Part shown: one piece after another, positions 1-7,078 of the stretch
Numbering within the stretch: the stretch's first letter is position 1
Layout: the number at the start of each line of letters is the position of its first letter
Assembly (NCBI GenBank): GCA_027660625.1
Contig: JAQDNC010000019.1
Span: 841-28,936, forward strand
DNA from: Coriobacteriaceae bacterium AM100-PB1-1D-6A
GTDB taxonomy: Bacteria > Actinomycetota > Coriobacteriia > Coriobacteriales > Coriobacteriaceae
Direction: 5' to 3'
DNA: 28,096 nucleotides
Program-made: the position numbers and the translations under genes
The notes under the pieces: generated by a model
Told to the model about the DNA's origin: nothing
Seen by the model: only the letters and a program-made list of their open reading frames with translations
Database searches by the model: none

Positions 1-241
1 TATCCTCGATGAACCGCTGAACGGCCTCGATCCGGGAAAACGGAAAACCTCCTGCGACGCGATGCGCAGCGAAGTGGCGCGGGGACGCAGCGTGCTCATT
101 TCAAGCCATCTACTCGACGACCTGGCAGACCTCACCAACTCGTTCTACTTCATCGAGGCCGGCACGCTCGTGGAAAAGATCAAGTCGTCCTCGCAGGCGC
201 TCAAGCAGGAATACCTCGATACATACGAGGGAGGTGAATGA
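1..241 (+). CDS. ABC transporter ATP-binding protein, C-terminal fragment (5' end outside window)
   Basis: The frame is open from base 2 to the TGA at 239-241 and runs off the left edge. It carries the second half of an ABC nucleotide-binding domain: Walker B ILDEP, the D-loop NGLDP and the H-loop SSH, then a short C-terminal tail. The family hydrolyses ATP to drive a membrane permease; the layout suits an exporter of the CcmA/bacitracin-resistance type, but the permease is not visible. The next gene begins one base after the stop, so the two are probably co-translated. Substrate unknown; the neighbouring bacteriocin-like locus on the other strand makes peptide export or immunity one option, which is inference. 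Confidence 0.85.
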   Translation, partial: ILDEPLNGLDPGKRKTSCDAMRSEVARGRSVLISSHLLDDLADLTNSFYFIEAGTLVEKIKSSSQALKQEYLDTYEGGE

Positions 242-242
242 C

Positions 243-671
243 ATGATAGGCAAGAGCTATGCAAAGATAGCGATTGTTGGCTTTGTACTTTGTCTTGCAA
301 TGGTGCTATGTGCATCATTTGCGAGGTATAGGTCCGAGCAGTCGTTCATCGATGGCGCTGAAAATGGGTTTGGCATAGACGGGATGTATGTCAACGATGG
401 CGCGACCAAGCCGTCTATGGCGATTCTTGCAGGCGAAGATATGGAATGGCAAATCTGTAATGACGATGGCTCTTGTATGAGTGGTCGTTTGGCCGCAACG
501 AGCGATCCGAATTCGTTTGATCTTCTCGACAATGATGGATCGGATTGCGGTTCAGTTCACCTGTCGTATGCATCACGAGACGGGATGGACGGCATTCTCT
601 ACGTCTCCCACGAGACTGGCGATTTCAAGATGCGCAGGACTAACCGAGTGCCGGCTTTTATCGAGGAGTGA
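243..671 (+). CDS. Small membrane-anchored extracytoplasmic protein of unknown function
   Basis: This is a 142-residue protein. The chosen ATG at 243 is preceded by GGAGGTG six bases upstream; a GTG at 234 in the same frame would lie inside that ribosome site. Residues about 5-26 form one hydrophobic segment, so the protein is probably exported and anchored by an uncleaved signal. The rest is polar, rich in Asp/Gly/Ser, with Cys residues in the QICNDDGSCMS and SDCGS stretches that could pair outside the cell. I do not recognise the family. It follows the ABC ATPase by one base and is probably its accessory partner. Its sequence is visibly more AT-rich than the core genes further right. Confidence 0.7.
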   Translation: MIGKSYAKIAIVGFVLCLAMVLCASFARYRSEQSFIDGAENGFGIDGMYVNDGATKPSMAILAGEDMEWQICNDDGSCMSGRLAATSDPNSFDLLDNDGSDCGSVHLSYASRDGMDGILYVSHETGDFKMRRTNRVPAFIEE

Positions 672-676
672 GAATT

Positions 677-705
677 CCTGGCGGTCTGCCGATCAGGCCG
701 CCAGG
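677..705. repeat. Stem-loop (8-bp inverted repeat) just after the small membrane protein gene
   Basis: CCTGGCGG at 677-684 is the exact reverse complement of CCGCCAGG at 698-705. It starts six bases after the stop at 671. There is no following T run, so it may be a weak or factor-dependent terminator or an mRNA 3' end protector. Confidence 0.5.
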
Positions 706-714
706 GTATCGAAC

Positions 715-750
715 CCCGCATTCATCCGTACACACACGGATGAATGCGGG
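715..750. repeat. Perfect 15-bp inverted repeat with 6-base loop
   Basis: CCCGCATTCATCCGT at 715-729 and ACGGATGAATGCGGG at 736-750 are perfectly complementary, separated by ACACAC. Neither side has a T tract, so it is not a standard terminator on either strand. It lies between the plus-strand operon and the exonuclease remnant. Confidence 0.8.
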
Positions 751-800
751 AAGTGTCCGGATGAAGTTGATAATCAAGGAAACAATACCGTTCTGCCTGG

Positions 801-1109
801 GACGGCTTTGGCCTGGACTTTAACTACAACATCGCAATAGACACTTATCAGCTCGCGCAACGCGCATGGCCAGATCTCGGACGCTGGTGCATGGAGGACC
901 TTCGAGATTTACTGGACATCCAAAACGACGACGCACACCGCGTGCTCGCCGACTGCGAAGACGAGATGGCTGTCTACAATGCGATCAGAAACGGCGTGAA
1001 GTCCGGAGATCTTTCTGTGGAACTGCCGCGCCGTCGCGCGAGCCGACCGGGCGACCCGGGCAATCTGGCCCCGGATCTCCCGGTCGTATTCCTACGATAT
1101 CGCCCCTAA
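801..1109 (+). pseudogene. 3'-5' exonuclease (DnaQ/epsilon-like, DEDDh) C-terminal remnant
   Basis: The frame ending in TAA at 1107-1109 is open back to a TAA at 771. From about 804 it reads like the second half of a DEDDh exonuclease: GFGLDFNYN, then IDTYQLAQRAWPDL (the usual DT-x-LAR segment), a helical stretch, and AHRVLADCEDEMAVYNAI, which fits the Exo III motif H-x4-D. The Exo I and Exo II acidic motifs that should precede it are absent, and no start codon with a ribosome site lies before the homologous part. I therefore read it as a 5'-truncated gene whose last ~35 codons (Arg/Pro-rich) are probably not native. An alternative is a short unrelated gene starting at the ATG at 891. Confidence 0.5.
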
Positions 1110-1121
1110 ATCACCAATGTG

Positions 1122-1361
1122 TCAGATAAAGAATGATGCAATGGTTATGATCAAGCATACGGCGGATGCGGCGACTGCGCCTTTTTTCCTCTCCTGTAGT
1201 CCAACGAATAGGGTTGCCGTAAAGTAAAGGGCGGAAAGGCAGTCTATGGCAAGCAAAACGAGTTCCTTGGGCGGTTTCAGCAAAAGGTCGCTAGCAAAGA
1301 GTGCTGCGAGCAGGGTAAAGCCGATTGGGACCAAGTATCTCGATTGATTTTGCGACAGCAT
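1122..1361 (-). CDS. 79-aa triple-TM protein, candidate immunity protein
   Basis: The product has three hydrophobic segments (about residues 11-28, 33-54 and 61-79) with short Lys/Arg-containing loops, so it is an integral membrane protein of the small kind often encoded beside bacteriocins. It starts 12 bases after the stop of the secreted 134-residue protein on the same strand, implying co-expression. No named family is recognised. The immunity role is inferred from size, topology and position only. Confidence 0.6.
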   Translation of the reverse strand: MLSQNQSRYLVPIGFTLLAALFASDLLLKPPKELVLLAIDCLSALYFTATLFVGLQERKKGAVAASAVCLIITIASFFI

Positions 1362-1373
1362 GGCAACTGCCTT

Positions 1374-1778
1374 TCAGAACAGGCAAGTGAAAAGTTGGTA
1401 CGCTGCCCTTGCGGTTGCATACAAGGCGCCGCCAGGACCTTTTGTCACGTAACCGGCGATCACACCAGCGGTGCCAGCAACGTAGAGATCGCGCAGGCAA
1501 GCCTCCTCCTTCGGGATCAGCTTGACCTTGTGAGGGACAGGGCGGTTATTTGCAAATCCGTGAGAATCGCACCACGCCTTGGAATATGAATCCGTGCAGC
1601 GCCCGCGCTCAAAGGGGGATATATTGTAATTTTCGTCGTAGTTGTCTCCGACGTAGATCTCACTGCTCTCGGCGGGAGATCCCTCGTCGGCATAGGCTGC
1701 CGCAACGGGTACAAATGGTGTCATGACAAGGGAGAGGCAAAGAGTTGCTGAGACGATGGAGGGTAGACATTTCTTCAT
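1374..1778 (-). CDS. Secreted 134-aa protein with Sec signal, bacteriocin-like precursor
   Basis: The N-terminus is a classical signal peptide: KK, a hydrophobic core, and a likely cleavage after AAAYA near residue 30. The mature part has an acidic spacer and then a basic C-terminal half with a Gly/Ala-rich hydrophobic stretch (AGTAGVIAGYVTKGPGGALY) ending in FTCLF. Four Cys remain after cleavage (in GRC, AWC, EEAC and FTC), suitable for two disulfides. A good ribosome site (AAGGAG) lies upstream of the ATG. A 3-TM protein follows by 12 bases, and a thioredoxin-like remnant precedes it by about 29 bases. That set is typical of secreted antimicrobial peptides, but no known bacteriocin family is recognised and the function is inferred. 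Confidence 0.6.
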   Translation of the reverse strand: MKKCLPSIVSATLCLSLVMTPFVPVAAAYADEGSPAESSEIYVGDNYDENYNISPFERGRCTDSYSKAWCDSHGFANNRPVPHKVKLIPKEEACLRDLYVAGTAGVIAGYVTKGPGGALYATARAAYQLFTCLF

Positions 1779-1807
1779 GGCGGGCTCCTTAATCTGGCCT
1801 TTGATAG

Positions 1808-1978
1808 TTACTCGATGTCGCCTCCTTCCGCTTTATATCCGTTGTATTCGGCGTATTTCTTTAATAAGGCAAGAGGTTCTTCCTCTCCTTCGGATGGGCC
1901 GATGATGTTTCCTTGATCATCCAGTATGAATACGGACGAAATATGCTCAAGTTCATATTGGTCATACACGGTCTTATC
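1808..1978 (-). pseudogene. Thioredoxin-like protein, C-terminal remnant
   Basis: The minus frame from a TAA at 1979-1981 to the TAA at 1808-1810 encodes about 56 residues. VFILDDQGNIIGP resembles the strand-turn-strand after the cis-Pro loop of thioredoxin/TlpA-type proteins, and LALLKKYAEYNGY would be the last helix. The CxxC active site and everything before it are missing, and the usual cis-Pro is not seen (ISSVF). The codons look genuine and the only possible start is a GTG at 1969 without a good ribosome site. The break coincides with the start of the opposite-strand DUF6273 fragment near 1980-1990. It lies directly upstream of the secreted Cys-containing protein and was probably in its operon. 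Confidence 0.45.
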
Positions 1979-1984
1979 TTAATT

Positions 1985-2482
1985 TTTGCTGATGGCTCAG
2001 GCAAGGCGGGGCTTACGTTCGAGGCGACCAACAATGCCCTGGCCCTACAGAGAATAAACGCCGCGAACACGCACGCCGGCGGCTGGGAGAAGTCCGAACT
2101 CCGCGGCCTCCTCAATACCGGCGACCTCTGGTCGCTTTTGCCTTGCGAACTCCAGTCCAAGGTGAAGTCCGTCACGAAGATGACCGACAACCTGGGCGAC
2201 GGCGAGGCAGGCACCCCCTCGGCCACGACTGACAAGGTCTTCCTGCTCTCGATGACTGAAGTCTACGGTGACCTCCAGTCTGACGGCGCCCAGTACGAGT
2301 ACTATAAATCCAAGGGCGTGACAACATCGAACTATTCCAGTGCTTCGTCGAGCAGCTATCACTGGACTCGCTCCGTGCATCCGAGCAACTCCGCGTCCTT
2401 CCGCTGTGTCCACAGCAACGGCAGCTATGACTACTACAGCGCGACGAACATCTACTGCGTGTTCCCCGCCTTCTGCTTTTAG
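1985..2482 (+). pseudogene. DUF6273-type surface protein, C-terminal remnant
   Basis: From about 1985 the plus frame reads as the C-terminal domain of DUF6273 proteins: DGSGKAGLTFEATN, GGWEKSELRGLLN, LLPCELQSKVKSVTK, DKVFLLSMTEVYG, YEYYKSKGVTTSNY, the WTRS segment and the terminal PAFCF. In the family this domain ends large secreted proteins with repeats. Here the signal peptide and repeats are missing. The frame stays open further left to an ATG at 1913, but that part is antisense to the thioredoxin-like remnant and is not expected coding. The gene is thus a 5'-deleted tail. A strong terminator follows 18 bases after the stop. Confidence 0.7.
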
Positions 2483-2500
2483 CCTCATCTGCAACCAATG

Positions 2501-2534
2501 AAAAGCCCGTGCGATTCTGCGCGGGCTTTTCATT
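2501..2534 (+). terminator. Rho-independent terminator after the DUF6273 remnant
   Basis: AAAAGCCCG at 2501-2509 pairs with CGGGCTTTT at 2522-2530. The stem is GC-rich and flanked by A and T runs, so it can work in both directions. Confidence 0.85.
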
Positions 2535-2925
2535 TGGCAAACAAACGAACGATTCTCGTCTTGAAGCATAGTTATCGGGTTGAGGAGAAATGGGGTCGTA
2601 CAGCGGCTCTCAGAGCGTCTGCCGCACTCCCCCGCCATTACCCCTGCGGCGTCCTCGTATAGAGCCCATCCTGCTTGGCATTTCGTTGCAACAGCCCACT
2701 TGTCCACCGATCAAATGAACTGCTGGAATAAATACTGCGACACGCTTGTTCGTTACAGTCGCTATTTCTGTGTAAATCGCCGCGATAAATACAGCCTATA
2801 CTCGGCTGTATACCAGCTACGCGTATGTAGATTCATAGCGCGTAAATAAATCGACTCAAGCGCGTGTAAAACGCGCAAGTAGCCGCAAAAGGTGATTATC
2901 GCGCAGGTAGATTTTTGGCACCCTG
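2535..2925. other. About 390 bp without a convincing gene
   Basis: The only sizeable frame (2580-2849, plus, 89 codons) has no ribosome site, no recognisable domain and an unbiased composition, so it is left out. The stretch becomes more AT-rich to the right and contains short echoes of GCGCGTAAA/GCGCGTGTAAAACGCGC near 2840-2877. No tRNA or mobile-element signature is seen. Confidence 0.5.
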
Positions 2926-2955
2926 TTGCTTAATCAAAATTAAGCAATTGCTTAA
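2926..2955. repeat. Nested AT-rich palindromes
   Basis: TTGCTTAAT (2926-2934) and ATTAAGCAA (2939-2947) form an inverted repeat; the second arm also belongs to a 16-bp perfect palindrome TTAAGCAATTGCTTAA (2940-2955). Three related half-sites in 30 bp suggest a protein-binding site, although they lie between the blank stretch and the tRNA-Pro terminator. Confidence 0.6.
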
Positions 2956-2956
2956 A

Positions 2957-2988
2957 ACAAAAAAGGTCAGGCACTAGGTGCCTGACCT
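2957..2988 (-). terminator. Terminator of tRNA-Pro
   Basis: Read on the minus strand, AGGTCAGGCAC and GTGCCTGACCT form an 11-bp stem (2964-2974 with 2978-2988) with a 3-base loop, followed by a run of T. It starts about ten bases past the tRNA 3' end. Confidence 0.85.
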
Positions 2989-2997
2989 ACAAACTTC

Positions 2998-3074
<77 letters not shown>

Positions 3075-3113
3075 AAGCTTTTGTTTGTTGCTCTGCTCTC
3101 GCTCGCAACAGGG

Positions 3114-3119
3114 AGTATA
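3114..3119 (-). promoter_or_regulatory. Putative -10 box for tRNA-Pro
   Basis: TATACT on the minus strand lies about 40 bases before the mature tRNA. No good -35 is seen at the ideal distance (CAAGGG at 17 bp; TTGCGC at 21 bp), so the call rests on the -10. Confidence 0.35.
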
Positions 3120-3154
3120 TTAACCCGAAACTTTGCCCTTGCGCAAGAACTTTT

Positions 3155-4369
3155 TTACAAATTTTGAAGCAAGTCCAAAATTGTATCAGCGAGCTGGGGT
3201 TTTGTTAGTACGGGAAGTTCTTGCGTACCCGCTGTGCTCACGATCCAGGCCTTGTTGGTATCGGTTCCAAAACCCGAATCGGCACGCGAGACATCGTTGG
3301 CGATAATGGCATCGCAACCCTTGCGGGCGAGCTTGCGCTGCGCGTACTCCACGACGTTATCGGTCTCGGCCGCAAAGCCGATCACACACCGCTCTTCCTT
3401 TTGGCGCGAGAGCTCGGCCAAGATATCGACCGTCTCGACCAGTTCGATGCGATCCAGACGCTCGTTAGCCTTTTTGAGCTTATGGTCGGCGGGGGCTGCG
3501 GGGGTGTAGTCGGCGACGGCTGCGGCACAAATGGCCGCATCGGCCGTCTGAAAGGCGCCCAGAGCCGCCTGCAGCATTTCAGCGGCGGTTTGCACGCGTA
3601 CGCATTCCACGCCGCTGGGGACATCGAGCGATGTCGGCCCCAGCACAAGCGTGACCGCAGCGCCGCGGCGAGCGGCCTCCCCCGCCAGGGCGATGCCCAT
3701 CTTGCCCGACGACCGGTTGCCGATGAAGCGCACAGGGTCGATCGGCTCGTGCGTTGGGCCGGCGGTGATTACGATGCGCTTGCCCGCCAGGTCTTGCGGG
3801 ACGGGGTTCAGCACCTCGCAGGCGGCCTCGACGATGTCCTCGGGCTCGCTCATGCGTCCCGTGTCCACGTCGCCGCAGGCAAGGTAGCCGCTGCCGGGTC
3901 CCACCACATGGACGCCACGGTCGCGCAATGTGGCCATGTTGGCCTGCGTCGCCGGCGCCTTCCACATGCCGTTGTTCATAGCGGGTGCGATCACGATGGG
4001 TCGCGGCGTGGCAAGCAGCGTGGTGGAGATGAGGTCATCGGCGATACCGTTTGCCATCTTGGCGATGATATTGGCCGTCGCGGGCGCCACGACCACCAGA
4101 TCGGGCTCCTGCGCCAGCGAAATGTGGTGGATGGGGTCGGAGGGATCGTCGAATAGGCCCACGGCAACGGGCTCGTTGGTGAGCGCACGGAAGGTGAGCG
4201 GGCCCACAAACTCGGTGGCATGCTCGCTCATAACGACCTTGACACGCGCGCCGCGCTTTTGCAGCAGGCGCACGACATTGCACGACTTATAGGCGGCGAT
4301 TCCGCCGGTAATGCCCAGCAGGATCGTCTTTCCCTCAAGTTGCATTGAATTGTCGGGTGCCGCCGTCAT
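3155..4369 (-). CDS. coaBC: Bifunctional phosphopantothenoylcysteine decarboxylase / phosphopantothenate-cysteine ligase
   Basis: This cytoplasmic enzyme of CoA synthesis joins cysteine to 4'-phosphopantothenate (CTP-dependent CoaB half) and decarboxylates the product (FMN-dependent CoaC half). It has 404 residues, the normal length. CoaC shows GITGGIAAYKS (about 19-29), the His pair near 81-82, APAMNNGMW (128-136) and the substrate-clamp GSGYLACGDVDTGR with Cys165. CoaB starts near 195 with ITAGPTHEPIDPVRFIGNRS. The start chosen is the ATG at 4369, three bases after the upstream stop with AAGGAAG before it; an upstream in-frame Met would lie inside the neighbour and ATG 4345 has no ribosome site. 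Last gene of the long minus-strand run. Confidence 0.95.
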   Translation of the reverse strand: MTAAPDNSMQLEGKTILLGITGGIAAYKSCNVVRLLQKRGARVKVVMSEHATEFVGPLTFRALTNEPVAVGLFDDPSDPIHHISLAQEPDLVVVAPATANIIAKMANGIADDLISTTLLATPRPIVIAPAMNNGMWKAPATQANMATLRDRGVHVVGPGSGYLACGDVDTGRMSEPEDIVEAACEVLNPVPQDLAGKRIVITAGPTHEPIDPVRFIGNRSSGKMGIALAGEAARRGAAVTLVLGPTSLDVPSGVECVRVQTAAEMLQAALGAFQTADAAICAAAVADYTPAAPADHKLKKANERLDRIELVETVDILAELSRQKEERCVIGFAAETDNVVEYAQRKLARKGCDAIIANDVSRADSGFGTDTNKAWIVSTAGTQELPVLTKPQLADTILDLLQNL

Positions 4370-4371
4370 CG

Positions 4372-5091
4372 TTAGGCTTCCTTGCTGGGAAGCACCAGCA
4401 GACGGTGGCAATACGGGCAGTGCGCGATCTCGCTACCGTCGTGGTTGAGGTCGCTCATGGACGACGCCTGCAGCGCGGTGTGGCAGATGGTGGGAATGTT
4501 GCCCTTGATGGTCTCGACGGCCAGGCCGCGGAACTGCTTGAGCAGGCGCTCGTAGTCGGTGAGCACGTCGGTCGGCAGCGTGGCAGCCAGCGCAGTGCGC
4601 TCCTTGGTGGCGGCGTCAATCTGTGCCTGGAGGTCGGCGGCCTTGGCGCGGGCGGCCTTGGTGTCGGCCTTCACGCCTTCCTCGAACTTGGCGATGATGG
4701 CCTGCGCGCGAGCCTCGCGGTCGAGCGCCTCCTTATGGGCGATGACGACGTCCTTGCGGGTATGCTCGATCTTGTCCAGACGCTTGGCCAGGGTGGCGAG
4801 CTCGTTCTCCAGGTCCTGAACCTCGCGGTAGTCAGATCCGTCAACGTGGCGCTTCTTGGCGGCCTCGATGGCGTTATTGGTCTGGATCTCGGTGGTGTTG
4901 AGATCGTCGAGCTCAATATCCAGGTCCTTGCGCTGGGCGTAGAGCTTGGTCATCTCGGCCTTGAGCTTAACGTAGGTCTTGCGCTTGGAAGCGAGCTCCT
5001 TGAGCTCCGGCATATTGGCAAGTTCGCTCTTGTTGCGGGCGAGCTCCAAATCGATCTGTTGCAGCTTGAGTAGCGTAGCGCCGGCGCTCAT
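4372..5091 (-). CDS. Coiled-coil zinc-ribbon (C4-type) protein
   Basis: The product has 239 residues. Residues about 5-185 are an almost continuous charged coiled coil, followed by a small C-terminal zinc-ribbon-like domain ending in HCPYCHRLL. This architecture matches the widespread bacterial zinc-ribbon family usually found beside Nif3-like genes, as here; its role is not firmly known and a nucleic-acid or tRNA-related function has been suggested for relatives. The first knuckle is degenerate: only Cys203 is present where Cys-x2-Cys is normal (Pro200 replaces the first Cys), while Cys225 and Cys228 remain. The start ATG at 5091 has AGGAGAG upstream and overlaps the Nif3-like stop as ATGA. 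Confidence 0.85.
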   Translation of the reverse strand: MSAGATLLKLQQIDLELARNKSELANMPELKELASKRKTYVKLKAEMTKLYAQRKDLDIELDDLNTTEIQTNNAIEAAKKRHVDGSDYREVQDLENELATLAKRLDKIEHTRKDVVIAHKEALDREARAQAIIAKFEEGVKADTKAARAKAADLQAQIDAATKERTALAATLPTDVLTDYERLLKQFRGLAVETIKGNIPTICHTALQASSMSDLNHDGSEIAHCPYCHRLLVLPSKEA

Positions 5092-5897
5092 AAGTTCTCT
5101 CCTTTTGTCACAGTCCACCATTGGCAAGGGTCCAGTATTTTAATCGCATGACGGGGGTCGACCCCGGCGTCAACTGCAGAGTTCATCAATATATCAACGA
5201 ACGGCTCCTCGGAGCGGTCATGGCCGAGCAGGATCACCGGTAGCCCGCGCAAGGCAAGGTCTTGCGCCACATGGTAGCCCGCCTCGCCCGTCACGATGAC
5301 ATCTGCGCCTGAGGCGATGGCGAGCTCTCCAAAGTCGCCCAAGGAGCCGCCCAAAATGGCGGCGGTGCGGCACGGGTGATCGGCCTCGCCCCAAACGCGT
5401 GGGTCGCTGCCGAAGGCCGTGGCGGCGCGCACGGCAAGGTTGCGCAGGTTGCAGAAGTCGTGGAGGGTCGCGAGTGCACCCAGACCGGTGAGCTCAGGCT
5501 CGTTCACATGCTCCAGCGAGCTCATGGGCTCAGCGCCCAGTAACTCACTCAGGCGAACGCGTGCCTCGTGCGAGCGGTCCAGGTTGGTGTGGAGCGAGAT
5601 AATGCTCACCCCGCAGCGGGCAGCCTCGTAGAGCGCCGCACTGCACTGGGGACGCGTCGCGCTGGGCGGGCAAAAGGCCTCGGGCGCCTTGATATAGATG
5701 GGATGATGCGTGAGCAACACATTGGATCCAGCTTCCAAGGCACGCTGCACGTTGTCCCTGGTAGCGTCAAGCGCACAGGCTACGCCACGGATTTCGTCAT
5801 CGGGGTCGCCTACGGATAAGCCTGCGTGGTCCCAGGGCTCGGCGTCCGTCTTGGGATAGCGTGCCAGCAGCGCACGCTCGAGCTCGGCGACGATCAT
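5088..5897 (-). CDS. Nif3-like dinuclear metal centre protein
   Basis: The 269-residue product belongs to the Nif3/YbgI/YqfO family, hexameric proteins with a two-metal site. Visible family motifs are DHAGLSVGD near the N-terminus, LLTHHPIYI with the metal-binding His pair (about 60-68), SLHTNLD, ADVIVTGEAGYH and LLGHDRSE. Bacterial members are proposed to act as GTP cyclohydrolase-like or metallochaperone proteins; the true role is unsettled. There is no large PII-like insertion, so it is the short form. It overlaps both neighbours by 4 bases, pointing to translational coupling with the cysteine desulfurase before it and the zinc-ribbon protein after it. Confidence 0.9.
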   Translation of the reverse strand: MIVAELERALLARYPKTDAEPWDHAGLSVGDPDDEIRGVACALDATRDNVQRALEAGSNVLLTHHPIYIKAPEAFCPPSATRPQCSAALYEAARCGVSIISLHTNLDRSHEARVRLSELLGAEPMSSLEHVNEPELTGLGALATLHDFCNLRNLAVRAATAFGSDPRVWGEADHPCRTAAILGGSLGDFGELAIASGADVIVTGEAGYHVAQDLALRGLPVILLGHDRSEEPFVDILMNSAVDAGVDPRHAIKILDPCQWWTVTKGENL

Positions 5898-7072
5898 GCG
5901 GCACCTACGATCGAGAGCAGCGTCTGGGCAAAGTCGTCCAGATCTCCCGGATTCACGCGGTCATCGAAGGAGATGCGCAATGCGCCCAATGCTTGCTCGC
6001 GACCGATGCCCATCGCGCTCAGAACGTGGCTGGGATCCATGCTGCCGCTCGAGCAGGCAGAGCCTGCCGACACCTCAAAACCGGCGGCGTCGAGCTTGAT
6101 GATGAGCTCCTCGGAGTCCATGCCGTCAATGTAGATCGATACCATGCCGGGCAGACGGTCGGCATGCGCATAGTCGCCCATGGTGGCGTGAATGCGCGGA
6201 TGGGCCGTAAGCGTGGCGTAGAGCTTGTCGGAAAGGGCTTGCAGCGTCGCACGCTCCTGGGCCACATGGGGCGCCAGCGTGCGGGTGGCAGCGGCAAAAG
6301 CCAGCTGCGTGCGCAGGTCCTGCGTACCGGCGCGACGGCCGGCTTCCTGTCCACCGCCAAAGATGCGCGGACGCAGCGGCGTGCGGTTCTTAAGGTAGAG
6401 CGCGCCGGATGCCACAGGGCCGCCAATCTTGTGCGCGGCAACGGTCATGGCATCGACGCCCAGCTCGGTGACATCGAGCGGAATATGCAAGTAGCCCTGG
6501 ATGGCATCGGTGTGGAACAGGGCGCCCACGGTATGCGCGGCCGCGGCCAGCTCGCGGATGGGCTGCACCACACCGGTCTCGTTGTTGGCTGCCATGATGC
6601 TCACGAGTGCGACGTCGTCGCCGAGCAAGTCGTTCAGCGCGGCGGTCTCGATGTAGCCCGCACGGCAGGGCTGCACCAGATCGACGGTAAAGCCGGCGGC
6701 GCGCAGCAGCGGCAGGTTGTCAAGGATCGAATCGTGCTCAATCGCCGACACGATCACGCGGTTGCGCTTGCGGTCGCGCTGACGGGCGCCCTCGGCAAGT
6801 CCGAGGAGCGCCAGCTGGTTTGCCTCGGTGCCGCCATTGGTCAAGATAATTTCGGACGGGCGGACGCGCGCGCCAAAGCTGCGGGCGATCTCGCGACGCG
6901 CCACTTCCAGGCGCGCAGCGGCCTTGCGGCCGAGCGAATGCAGCGAGTTGGGGTTGACGCCGGCAAGCTCGCTATCGTCGTACTCGCGCTGCGCATGGAG
7001 CGCCTCGGCGCGCATGGGCGTCGAGGCAGCATAGTCAAGATTCACGGGTATGCGGTTTTGACCTGCGGTCAT
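5894..7072 (-). CDS. Cysteine desulfurase (IscS/NifS class V aminotransferase)
   Basis: This PLP enzyme converts cysteine to alanine and passes persulfide sulfur to Fe-S assembly or tRNA thiolation. The protein has 392 residues. It shows the N-terminal LDYAAS/TP segment, the GTEANQLAL turn, EHDS with the cofactor-stacking His113, ANNETG (162-167), the Schiff-base Lys215 in AAHKIGG, and the catalytic Cys340 in SAGSACSSG. The long loop around Cys340 is the IscS/NifS group I type. No scaffold gene (iscU/sufU) or mnmA lies nearby, so the client cannot be read from context. It is followed by Nif3-like with a 4-base overlap. The upstream ribosome site is AGGAGG. Confidence 0.93.
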   Translation of the reverse strand: MTAGQNRIPVNLDYAASTPMRAEALHAQREYDDSELAGVNPNSLHSLGRKAAARLEVARREIARSFGARVRPSEIILTNGGTEANQLALLGLAEGARQRDRKRNRVIVSAIEHDSILDNLPLLRAAGFTVDLVQPCRAGYIETAALNDLLGDDVALVSIMAANNETGVVQPIRELAAAAHTVGALFHTDAIQGYLHIPLDVTELGVDAMTVAAHKIGGPVASGALYLKNRTPLRPRIFGGGQEAGRRAGTQDLRTQLAFAAATRTLAPHVAQERATLQALSDKLYATLTAHPRIHATMGDYAHADRLPGMVSIYIDGMDSEELIIKLDAAGFEVSAGSACSSGSMDPSHVLSAMGIGREQALGALRISFDDRVNPGDLDDFAQTLLSIVGAA

Positions 7073-7078
7073 AGGGGT

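Noticed and set aside
2580..2849. An 89-codon plus-strand frame in the blank region before tRNA-Pro
   Set aside because: No ribosome site, no domain and mixed composition; the opposite strand gives an equally long meaningless frame.
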